Source: an uncultured Bacteroidales bacterium (GTDB lineage Bacteria; Bacteroidota; Bacteroidia; Bacteroidales; WCHB1-69). Taken from it: a stretch of DNA of 8,329 bases. Numbering within the stretch: position 1 is the stretch's first letter; each line of letters opens with the position of its first letter. The translations under genes were made by a program, and so were the position numbers. Location of the stretch: assembly GCA_937892025.1 (NCBI GenBank), contig CALAVA010000116.1:1-8329 (forward strand), in the 5' to 3' direction. The notes below the pieces were generated by a model. It worked only from the letters and a program-made list of their open reading frames with translations, had not been told where the DNA came from and did not search any database. Of the stretch, positions 1-6,138 are shown one piece after another.

Positions 1-3000
1 ACACTTTAGCATAAACCGTAAAAGCGGTATTATAATTGTGATAATAGCCACCCCCGTATGCGGTAGAGGTATTACCGTCTATCACAAGATTTTTATTCGC
101 ATCACTTTTACCGACTTCTACGACACCATTGCCGTGGTGGAAACCGCCCCCGTATGTGGCAGTATTGCCTTGAATAAGGGCACCACCATATAAATATAAG
201 GTACTGTTACCGAGTTTGTAGAGACAAATGCCACCACCGTCTGTCTTACTTTTGTTGTTGCTGGCTATTAAGAAGGCATTGCAAGTAACAGTAGCATTAT
301 TATCTAAGAACAATCCGCCCCCTGCTCCTGCTGTACGAGCAGAGCCATCGTTATGGTCTAATATTAATGTATCAGTAGTGGTAATGGTGCCATTACGTAC
401 AGCCAAACCGCTACCAAAATTAGCGACATTATAAGAAATAGTTGTCTTTTTATTAATGTTTAATGCTCCCGTATAAGCGACAAAGATACCACCGCCCGTA
501 TCGGTAGCGGTATTGTAAGAGATAGTCGGTGCTACGGCAACGTTCACCGTACCACCTTTGATATACATACCACCGCCGTCTGTAGCGGTATTGGGATTGC
601 CGGAAGTGCCAATGGTGGAGGCTGAGGTTTGGAAATTGAGCGTACCCCCTGCTACAAAAATACCGCCACCGCCGACACCATCGCCTGTACCGGTGGAAGA
701 ATTGTTGGTGAAGGTTGTTCCCGCCAAGTTGGCGGTACCGCCATTGACATACATACCACCACCACTTGTTGTGGCGGTGTTTTGGGTGATATTGAGACCG
801 GTTAAGGTGGCTGTTCCCGTATTGACATACACGCCACCACCATTGGTTGCAGTATCGGCGGTAAGAACCATGTTTCCGCTTGCAATGCTTACAGTACCAT
901 TAGTATATAAACCGCCACCATTGACAGCCTTATTGTAAGATAAGGTCAAAGGATTGGTAAGGGTGAGGGTGCCTGCATTATAATACAAGCCGCCGCCGTT
1001 GCCTGTGGCAGTATTGTAAGAAATGGTCTGTGCCACCGAAGTGGTTACTGTACCACCGGCTACATAAATACCGGCTCCGTTTGCAGCCGTATTTCTATTT
1101 GCCCAAGAGCCACCTATGGTGCTTGCTGTATTATCAAAAGTAAGGGTACCTGCCTTCACATAAATGCCACCGCCATTGGCTGTGGCCGTATTTTGGGTGA
1201 TACTGATACCATTTAATGTGGTTGTTCCCGCATTGACATACAAGCCACCACCATTATTGGCAGTATTGTTAAACAAGGTCAATGTGCCTGCTGGAATACT
1301 GGTATTGACTTGTGTATAGATACCACCGCCATTGCTTGTGGCGGTATTGTTGGAAATATTGGCAGAGGTTGTAAATATATTATTAGTGGAACCTGCTGCC
1401 ATATAGATACCTCCACCATCTGTAGTAGCACTATTGTCTGTTATAGTATTGGTTCCACTCATGTTTATTGTACCGGTATTGTAAATACCACCACCTGCGT
1501 TGTGAGAATAGTTATTTGTTATGGTACTTGTGCCATATACGTTTAATGTTCCCGCATTGTGAATGCCACCGCCTGTGGTTCCGGAGGTGTCATTTGTGGC
1601 GGTAAGGTTGCCATAACAATTGATAGTTCCGTTTGCCGTATTGTGAATGCCACCGCCTGCACCTGTCCTTGCTGTATCTCCATTTAAAACAAGATTGGCT
1701 GGATGGTTTATATCTGTGCCAATATTGATAACGCTATCATTATAAATACCACCACCATAGGTTCCGCCATTTGTGTTAATATTTACATTTTGCTTGAAAT
1801 TTACAATACCTTTATTCTCACAACCTCCACCATACAGAGAACTATAATTATTCTGTATATTTACCGTATTTTCAAAATTTATAGTACCTTTAGAATAATT
1901 ATAAAAACCCGCTCCTCTTACGTGTAAACCTTTATTATTACTTATTGTAGTAGCACCATTAAATGTGATTGTTCCCGAATTGGTAATACCACTACCATAA
2001 TTTTGCGAATTGTTTTCCGTTATGTTGTTATCTATTATACAAGTTGCATAAACAACTATAGTTGCTCCCTCGTCATTTTTTATACCAGCACCACGCTCGG
2101 TTGCATAATTATTAGATATATTAAGATCTCCATAACAATTAATAACACCACTAGTACCACTAGTACTACTAGTAGCATTATTAATACCACAGCCATAATC
2201 ACCTGTATTATTCTTTACAATTAGGTTTGCAGGATTATCTACATTGATACCTATGTTTATAGTTCCATAGTTAACAATTCCACCAGCATAATTTTTGGCA
2301 GAATTATTATTTATAGTTGCTCCCTTCTTAAAATTGATAATTCCACTAGTATTCCAAACACATGATCCTACAAATAAAGATTGATTATATGAAACATCTA
2401 CGGAATCTTCAAAATTCATAATAGCAGAAGAACCTTCATTGCGAAGAATACCTCTCAAGCATTTATTATATGTTATCGTAGTATTTCCCGTAAAAGTCAT
2501 TGTCCCAGTATTCCTTATGCTATTACCATCGTTATTACTACTAGGACCCATGTTCTCCGTAAATGTTACATTATTTAATGTTGCAGTTCCTGTAGCTTCA
2601 CTAACGAATAAACCAATTGCGTGGCCAGATCCCTTACAATGCTGTACAATACACCTTGTCATAGTTAATGAAGCATTTCCTACAGTAATCATAGAATTAG
2701 AACAAGAATAATTAGCAGAATCACCGTCCAAAATTATATCGGTCATACTTAAAGTTCCCTTTGATATAGAGATGCGTCCATCATTGTGGGTACGGGTAAT
2801 TGTTCTTTTTGTCCCACTTGCATCACTTACCACATTAATGGTGATATTTGCATTCGTATTCATCAGAGCGTTTGCCCCCAAGGTTACGGTATTGTCATAT
2901 ACGGTCAGCGTATAGGTAGTACCAGCCGTATTACAAGCATTTATGGCTGTAGCCAAGTCGGTATAATCCTTGCCCGTTCCCAAGGAGTAAGAAGTCTGTG

Positions 3001-3085
3001 CCCGCAAAGACATACCCATCAACAAAACAGCCAAAAATAAGACTAATCCTTTTTTTTCTGTAAAAATCATCCTCTTTGTGTTCAT
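1..3085 (-). CDS. Large secreted POMP-like beta-helix repeat protein, 5' part (C-terminus beyond left edge)
   Basis: One uninterrupted frame runs from an ATG at 3085 to the window edge: 1028 full codons and no stop. Residues 1-29 form a signal peptide (basic MNTKR..KK start, hydrophobic GLVLFLAVLLMGM core, probable cleavage in SLRA|Q). Residues 30-100 (YSLGTGKDYTDLATAIN...) resemble the capping start of secreted beta-helix proteins. From about residue 200 on, the chain consists of rungs of about 20-35 residues with a Gly-Gly-Gly-aromatic turn (GGGIY, GGGLY, GGGMY, GGGIF), then short beta-strands rich in Thr/Asn/Ile (such as TISYNTAT). This is the pattern of chlamydial-type polymorphic outer-membrane repeats and right-handed parallel beta-helices. 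The likely role is a surface-exposed or secreted adhesin or antigen; no catalytic site is recognisable. A second in-frame ATG at 3070 is possible, but both starts keep the signal peptide. The C-terminal sorting domain (for example type IX secretion) is not visible. Plus-strand frames across this region are antisense shadows. Confidence 0.85.
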   Translation of the reverse strand, partial: MNTKRMIFTEKKGLVLFLAVLLMGMSLRAQTSYSLGTGKDYTDLATAINACNTAGTTYTLTVYDNTVTLGANALMNTNANITINVVSDASGTKRTITRTHNDGRISISKGTLSMTDIILDGDSANYSCSNSMITVGNASLTMTRCIVQHCKGSGHAIGLFVSEATGTATLNNVTFTENMGPSSNNDGNSIRNTGTMTFTGNTTITYNKCLRGILRNEGSSAIMNFEDSVDVSYNQSLFVGSCVWNTSGIINFKKGATINNNSAKNYAGGIVNYGTINIGINVDNPANLIVKNNTGDYGCGINNATSSTSGTSGVINCYGDLNISNNYATERGAGIKNDEGATIVVYATCIIDNNITENNSQNYGSGITNSGTITFNGATTISNNKGLHVRGAGFYNYSKGTINFENTVNIQNNYSSLYGGGCENKGIVNFKQNVNINTNGGTYGGGIYNDSVINIGTDINHPANLVLNGDTARTGAGGGIHNTANGTINCYGNLTATNDTSGTTGGGIHNAGTLNVYGTSTITNNYSHNAGGGIYNTGTINMSGTNTITDNSATTDGGGIYMAAGSTNNIFTTSANISNNTATSNGGGIYTQVNTSIPAGTLTLFNNTANNGGGLYVNAGTTTLNGISITQNTATANGGGIYVKAGTLTFDNTASTIGGSWANRNTAANGAGIYVAGGTVTTSVAQTISYNTATGNGGGLYYNAGTLTLTNPLTLSYNKAVNGGGLYTNGTVSIASGNMVLTADTATNGGGVYVNTGTATLTGLNITQNTATTSGGGMYVNGGTANLAGTTFTNNSSTGTGDGVGGGGIFVAGGTLNFQTSASTIGTSGNPNTATDGGGMYIKGGTVNVAVAPTISYNTATDTGGGIFVAYTGALNINKKTTISYNVANFGSGLAVRNGTITTTDTLILDHNDGSARTAGAGGGLFLDNNATVTCNAFLIASNNKSKTDGGGICLYKLGNSTLYLYGGALIQGNTATYGGGFHHGNGVVEVGKSDANKNLVIDGNTSTAYGGGYYHNYNTAFTVYAKV
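389..841 (-). repeat. Higher-order duplicated module A (codons 749-899 of the surface protein)
   Basis: This 151-codon block starts GGGVYVNTGT and ends FGSGLAVRNG. It aligns by eye with module B (896-1252) in the same order of landmarks: ITQNTAT, GGTLNF, ASTIG, TISYNTAT, GGGIF. The first 30 residues match at 21 positions. Module A contains one extra rung of about 31 residues (from YVNGGTANLAG to DGVGGGG) that module B lacks. The block therefore looks like a segmental duplication followed by gain or loss of one beta-helix turn. Confidence 0.7.
896..1252 (-). repeat. Higher-order duplicated module B (codons 612-730 of the surface protein)
   Basis: This 119-codon block starts GGGLYVNAGT and ends GGGLYTNG. 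It is the N-terminal partner of module A. Shared landmarks in order are ITQNTAT, AGTLTF, ASTIG, TISYNTAT and GGGLY. The DNA is also similar: about 98 bp at 1167-1264 and 756-853 align closely, including a shared stretch reading ttttgggtgat. Confidence 0.7.
1442..1810 (-). repeat. Second internal duplication, downstream copy (codons 426-548)
   Basis: This block starts GIVNFKQNVNIN and carries the landmarks INIGTDINHPANL, TINCYGNL, GGGIHN, TSTITNN and GGGIYNTGTIN. It matches the block at 1928-2344 in order and spacing, with starting points 178 codons (534 bp) apart. It is six residues shorter than its partner between the IHN and INCYG landmarks. Confidence 0.65.
1928..2344 (-). repeat. Second internal duplication, upstream copy (codons 248-386)
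   Basis: This block starts GIINFKKGATIN and carries INIGINVDNPANL, VINCYGDL, GAGIKN and GSGITNSGTIT. It is the partner of 1442-1810. It contains the 9-bp tandem repeat at 2150-2176, which accounts for its six extra residues in that interval. It is much more AT-rich than modules A and B. Confidence 0.65.
2150..2176. repeat. 9-bp tandem repeat, three units, inside the coding sequence
   Basis: Three successive units (actagtacc, actagtact, actagtagc) begin at 2150, 2159 and 2168, so ACTAGT recurs every 9 bp. On the coding strand this reads as a Ser/Thr/Gly run (ATSSTSGTSG). The unit is three codons long, so slippage would change protein length but not frame. Confidence 0.85.
3050..3057. repeat. 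Homopolymer run (A8 on the coding strand) in signal-peptide codons
   Basis: Eight T on the plus strand give a GAA AAA AAA GGA reading at codons 10-13 of the surface protein, just before the hydrophobic core of the signal peptide. Gain or loss of one base would frameshift the gene right after its start. Confidence 0.8.
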
Positions 3086-3155
3086 TTCTATATTGTTTTT
3101 GTTAATAATTTATTTGGTTTCCACATCATATCAGCAAAAAATCTACCCAAGTTGC

Positions 3156-3163
3156 TAAATATA
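3156..3163 (-). promoter_or_regulatory. Possible -7 element for the surface-protein gene
   Basis: The minus strand reads TATATTTA here, one mismatch from the Bacteroidota consensus TAnnTTTG, about 70 bp upstream of the ATG at 3085. The region about 20 bp further upstream, where a -33 TTG would lie, falls inside the dinucleotide tract and has no TTG. The call is weak; other AT-rich sites are possible. Confidence 0.25.
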
Positions 3164-3173
3164 TAGGGATTAT

Positions 3174-3212
<39 letters not shown>

Positions 3213-3236
3213 AATCAAGCAGTTACGTTTTTCAAG

Positions 3237-3279
3237 GCACAAAAAAGGCATTTTTTGCACAAAAAAAGCATTTTTTGTG
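3237..3279. repeat. 20-bp tandem duplication with hairpin potential
   Basis: Two adjacent 20-bp units (3237-3256 and 3257-3276) of form gcac-A6-ggca-T6 differ at one base (g to a in the second). Positions 3258-3279 form a perfect 9-bp inverted repeat (CACAAAAAA / TTTTTTGTG) with a 4-nt loop. It could act as a weak terminator-like or upstream regulatory structure for the minus-strand gene; no function is proven. Confidence 0.75.
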
Positions 3280-3556
3280 TAGCGTTCTGCTTGGTAAATT
3301 TCGCTATCTTTTAGTTTCTTCATATTTCTCTTTGTTTATTTCTTTGCTCTTTCGGCATTTCTCTATATTATAAACTTTTTAATAGTTTTGAAAGTGTAAA
3401 GGTATAATTTTTTTTTATCAATTTTCATTTTCTATAAAAAAAATTACATTTTTTTTCAACAAACAATTAACAATCCTTACAAGGGCTTGCCACTCAAGGT
3501 GTCAAAGCCAACAAGTAGCGTAGTGAAAAGGGGCGAAAAAGTTTTTTTTTACTTTA

Positions 3557-3588
3557 CTTTGGGGTTATCAAAGAAAGTATGAAATTAT
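3557..3588. repeat. 32-bp direct repeat, copy 1
   Basis: The sequence starts ctttggggttatc and ends agtatgaaattat. It is identical to 3931-3962 at 31 of 32 positions. With the bases just upstream (from 3551) it forms a 10-bp stem with one bulged A around a gggttat loop. In one frame it ends an open reading stretch with ...TLGLSKKV and a TGA at 3580-3582. Confidence 0.85.
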
Positions 3589-3722
3589 TCTTACTTACTT
3601 GCAAACACATCTCTTCTTATCAAAGAAATGCTTTCAAGGGTGAGATAATAATGATAGGTAGAAAATAGACTTTCCTCAAAAAAGCGAGCGAATTAGAAAT
3701 CTTTTTGTGAAAAATGTGAAAC

Positions 3723-3956
3723 GTGGAGCGTGAAGGTGAGTTTAACTCACCTTTAAAACCGCTCTCAAAAATGGGCAAACAATCGCAACAAAAAGTGTGT
3801 GCAAAGCAAATACCTCGCCCAAAAGAAACCCTTTCCTATGAAAACAGTAATGACTTTGCGGTTTTAGCGGAACGTTTCCCCATTTTTAAACAAGATTTCT
3901 CTTCGCGGAACCTTTTCTTTGTAATACTTTCTTTGGGGTTTTCAAAGAAAGTATGA
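3723..3956 (+). CDS. Possible small hypothetical protein (77 aa), uncertain
   Basis: An ATG at 3723 opens 77 codons (MEREGEFNSPLKPL... to ...LSLGFSKKV) in an otherwise gene-free region. I recognise no domain, signal peptide or membrane segment beyond a short hydrophobic LFFVILSLGF near the end. The first codons lie within the nested inverted repeat and the last codons lie within the second 32-bp direct repeat, so the frame may simply be repeat DNA. The tail resembles the tail read through the first 32-bp repeat (FTLGLSKKV), which would fit either a duplicated gene remnant or a duplicated DNA element. There is no obvious promoter or ribosome binding site. Confidence 0.25.
   Translation: MEREGEFNSPLKPLSKMGKQSQQKVCAKQIPRPKETLSYENSNDFAVLAERFPIFKQDFSSRNLFFVILSLGFSKKV
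3725..3765. repeat. Nested inverted repeat (two-part stem)
   Basis: The inner part at 3733-3753 is a perfect palindrome: aaggtgagtt, one central t, aactcacctt. An outer stem pairs GAGCG (3726-3730) with CGCTC (3760-3764), separated from the inner stem by a small asymmetric internal loop. This could be an operator, a structured RNA element, or part of a small repeat element; there is no poly-T tail to make it a simple terminator. Confidence 0.7.
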
Positions 3957-3962
3957 AATTAT
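3931..3962. repeat. 32-bp direct repeat, copy 2
   Basis: This is the second copy of the element at 3557-3588 (31/32 identical). Positions 3926-3952 form a perfect 10-bp stem (actttctttg / caaagaaagt) with a 7-nt loop. The last 15 bp of the core (aaagaaagtatgaaa at 3944-3958) recur immediately at 3963-3977, giving a partial tandem extension. Confidence 0.85.
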
Positions 3963-4050
3963 AAAGAAAGTATGAAAAAAAGGAAGATTATCAACATTCC
4001 ATTGTGTTAAAAATTATAGAGAACATGATATCACATAAACAAAAAAGCAT

Positions 4051-4058
4051 TATTTTTG
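4051..4058 (+). promoter_or_regulatory. Probable -7 element for the EnvC-like gene
   Basis: TATTTTTG matches the Bacteroidota -7 consensus TAnnTTTG exactly and ends 28 bp before the ATG at 4087, leaving room for a 5' leader of roughly 20 nt. No TTG is seen at the expected -33 distance, so the upstream half is unsupported. Confidence 0.55.
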
Positions 4059-4086
4059 CAGTCGGAAAAACGTAGGTGTTTCAAAC

Positions 4087-5322
4087 ATGAAAAAGAAGAT
4101 AGTTTTGATAATCATTAGTTTGTCGTTGATTGCCTTTGGGGTTAACGGACAAACCAAGGCCTCTTTGACCAAAGAAAAACAAAAATTGGAAAAAGAAATT
4201 GCCGAACAAAAAAAACTATTGGCTACTACTCAAAAAAATAAAAAAGCCTCATTGCGGGAGATACAACTCATCAACGGACAAATAAAAAATCAAGAAAAAC
4301 TAATACTTACCATCAATGCAGAAATAGATGTCCTTGACGGAGAAATAGAAAAAAACACCAAAGAATACAACAATCTAAATGCCAAACTTGAGTTGATAAA
4401 AAAAGGTTACAAAGATGCTGTCTATTCCGCTTACAAATATCGCAATGCGGTCAATAAGATTGGTTTTATCTTATCCTCCAACAGCATCGCACAAGCCGTA
4501 ACACGTATGAACTATTTGAGTGAATATTCGAGAGCCTTAAAAAAACAAGTTGAAATAATAGAAGGCCTGCAAGACAATATCAAAAGGAAAAAAGAAAATC
4601 TTGAAAAAGACAAGAATGAAAAGACACAACTTGCCCAAAGTCGTATGGCGGAAAAACAAAAGTTAGCCAAACAAGAGCGAGAAAAACAGCGTATTGTATC
4701 CAATCTTAAAACGCAAGAAAAACAAATTAACGAGCAGATAAAAAAGAAAGTGGCACGCCAAAAGAACATTGATGCGGCTATCAAACGCATTATTGATGCC
4801 GAAATTGCCAAGGCTAACGCCGCCGCCAAGAAAAATACAACAACAAATACCAAAACAAGCACTTCCAAAGGCGGAAATACCCTGCTATTGACACGGGAGG
4901 AAGTAGCCCTTTCGCAAAACTTTGAAAGCAACAAAGGCAAACTACCATGGCCTGTGTTAAAAGGAAACATCATTGAAGGATTTGGTACACATTCTCATAG
5001 AGAAGTGTCTTCTGTGCAAATCACCAACAATGGAGTCAATATCTTGGCTGAAAAAGGAGCGGCAGTAAGAGCAGTATTCAACGGAACTGTTACCGCAGTC
5101 TTTGATATAAACGATGCCAAAGGCGTGATTGTCAGACATGGAAACTATTTCACCGTTTATGTAAATTTAGCCTCTGTAACTGTCAAAAGTGGTCAGACTA
5201 TTGCCACCAAACAAACAATAGGCTATCTTACCCAAAAGGCTAATGAGGCACATTCCGAATTGCATTTTGAAATATTGAAAGGACAAGTACACCAAAATCC
5301 CGCCTTGTGGATATTGAAATAA
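4087..5322 (+). CDS. EnvC-like murein hydrolase activator (coiled coil plus degenerate LytM/M23 domain)
   Basis: The 411-residue protein starts with a signal peptide (MKKKIVLIIISLSLIAFGVNG|Q). Residues about 25-250 are Lys/Glu/Gln-rich heptad-like coiled coil, followed by an Ala/Thr/Ser linker (about 245-265). A C-terminal LytM (peptidase M23) fold starts at LPWPV (286) and ends in QVHQNPALWILK. This is the layout of EnvC, which in E. coli is a periplasmic divisome factor that activates N-acetylmuramoyl-L-alanine amidases. The metal-site motifs are altered: HxGxD is N314-x-G-x-N318, the usual YxHL histidine is N360, and HxH is E391-L-H393, so only H393 of the usual ligand set remains. H351 in VRHG is kept. 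I infer a non-catalytic activator acting in septal peptidoglycan splitting. The partner amidase is not in this window. The start is fixed by the signal peptide and the promoter spacing. Confidence 0.85.
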   Translation: MKKKIVLIIISLSLIAFGVNGQTKASLTKEKQKLEKEIAEQKKLLATTQKNKKASLREIQLINGQIKNQEKLILTINAEIDVLDGEIEKNTKEYNNLNAKLELIKKGYKDAVYSAYKYRNAVNKIGFILSSNSIAQAVTRMNYLSEYSRALKKQVEIIEGLQDNIKRKKENLEKDKNEKTQLAQSRMAEKQKLAKQEREKQRIVSNLKTQEKQINEQIKKKVARQKNIDAAIKRIIDAEIAKANAAAKKNTTTNTKTSTSKGGNTLLLTREEVALSQNFESNKGKLPWPVLKGNIIEGFGTHSHREVSSVQITNNGVNILAEKGAAVRAVFNGTVTAVFDINDAKGVIVRHGNYFTVYVNLASVTVKSGQTIATKQTIGYLTQKANEAHSELHFEILKGQVHQNPALWILK

Positions 5323-5497
5323 TATTCTATTTTCTCCTCCCCTACTTACAAACCAACTGATTGCAAATCCTTATTTTATTTTTATAATATTGTATATAAA
5401 CAAATTACAACAATTCAACAATAAAAAATCCATATTTCCGTTTTTAGAACATACAAATTGGCATACAATTTGCAATCTGATACAAAAAACAAATATC

Positions 5498-6079
5498 ATG
5501 AAACGCAGTATTTTTTTGTCAGTTATTTTTTGCTTGATAGCAAATTTTAGTTTTTGTCAATATGCTCATACGCATAAGGCTATTATTTTTGAGGGTGATA
5601 CTTTAGCCACTTACAATTGCAAACCTATCATTATTGTTGGGTTTAGAGGTAAAGTATCACAAAAAAATCAAAATCGTTACAACAAATTGGTCCGCAATGT
5701 TACCAAAGTTTATCCTTATGCACGCCTTGCGGCTGTAAAACTGAAAGAATATGACAATATGTTAGCCCTTATTCCGAAAAAAAGCGATAGGGATATTGCC
5801 ATGAAAAGCGTAGAAAAACAACTCCGTAAAGAATATGCCAAAGAAATAGAAAATCTCACCTTTTCACAAGGTTTGATTCTTATCAAACTCATTGATAGAG
5901 AAACAGGCAAAACCTCTTATGCTATCGTTGATGATTTGCGCGGAAAAATGCATGCCTTCTGCTACCAAACCTTGGCCAAATTGTTCAAATATGACCTTAA
6001 AACACAATATGACCCCAAAGGTAAAGATAAAGACATTGAACAAATTGTCTTAATGTTAGAAGACAGCCAACAAGGATAA
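5498..6079 (+). CDS. Secreted DUF4294-like protein
   Basis: The ATG at 5498 gives 193 residues beginning with a clean signal peptide (MKRSIFLSVIFCLIANFSFC|Q); the in-frame ATG at 5390 would place 36 non-signal residues in front and is disfavoured. The mature part contains R60-YNKLVRNVTKVYPYARLA and, later, FSQGLILIKLIDRETGKTS followed by YAIVDDLRGKMHAFCYQTLA, which I recognise as the core of the Bacteroidota-restricted family DUF4294. Its function is unknown; it is probably periplasmic or envelope-associated. The Cys at position 20 does not sit in a standard lipobox (preceded by NFSF), so a lipoprotein is unlikely. It lies 175 bp after the EnvC-like gene on the same strand; a TACAATTTG near 5464-5472 is a poor match to a -7 element, so its own promoter is uncertain. 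A strong terminator follows. Confidence 0.75.
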   Translation: MKRSIFLSVIFCLIANFSFCQYAHTHKAIIFEGDTLATYNCKPIIIVGFRGKVSQKNQNRYNKLVRNVTKVYPYARLAAVKLKEYDNMLALIPKKSDRDIAMKSVEKQLRKEYAKEIENLTFSQGLILIKLIDRETGKTSYAIVDDLRGKMHAFCYQTLAKLFKYDLKTQYDPKGKDKDIEQIVLMLEDSQQG

Positions 6080-6100
6080 AATTTCTCTTTGACCCGACAA

Positions 6101-6138
6101 AGAAAAAGAGGCACCCTATTTATTGTGCCTCTTTTTCT
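6101..6138. terminator. Bidirectional rho-independent terminator between convergent genes
   Basis: A perfect 14-bp stem (agaaaaagaggcac, 6101-6114, with gtgcctctttttct, 6125-6138) encloses a 10-nt loop. The T-rich arm gives a U-tract on the plus strand, and the mirror-image A-rich arm does the same on the minus strand. It serves the DUF4294-like gene (stop at 6079) and the methyltransferase gene, whose stop codon (6120-6122) lies in the loop. Confidence 0.88.

Noticed and set aside
1..1680. CRISPR-like regular repeats
   Set aside because: The periodic ccaccgcc-type blocks are the DNA of GGG rungs in an open frame. They are imperfect, unevenly spaced and lack distinct spacers.
2150..2176. Possible recombination (att) or invertase site because of repeated ACTAGT palindromes
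   Set aside because: The units are direct 9-bp tandem repeats inside one reading frame with no inverted partner or recombinase gene nearby.
228..3040. Several plus-strand frames of 68-126 codons
   Set aside because: They are antisense to the long minus-strand repeat gene. Their Pro-, Cys- or Ile/Thr-rich composition is the complement of Gly/Asn/Thr codons.
3557..3962. Insertion sequence or transposon with terminal repeats
   Set aside because: The repeats are direct, no transposase is present, and 342 bp of interior lacks a recognisable mobile gene. A small non-autonomous element remains only a possibility.
4512..5139. Minus-strand frames of 153 and 60 codons
   Set aside because: They are antisense to the well-supported EnvC-like gene, and their Phe/Ser/Leu bias mirrors its Lys/Glu codons.
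5390..5497. 36-codon N-terminal extension of the DUF4294-like protein
   Set aside because: Starting at 5498 places a complete signal peptide at the N-terminus; the extension would bury it and reads AT-rich intergenic sequence.
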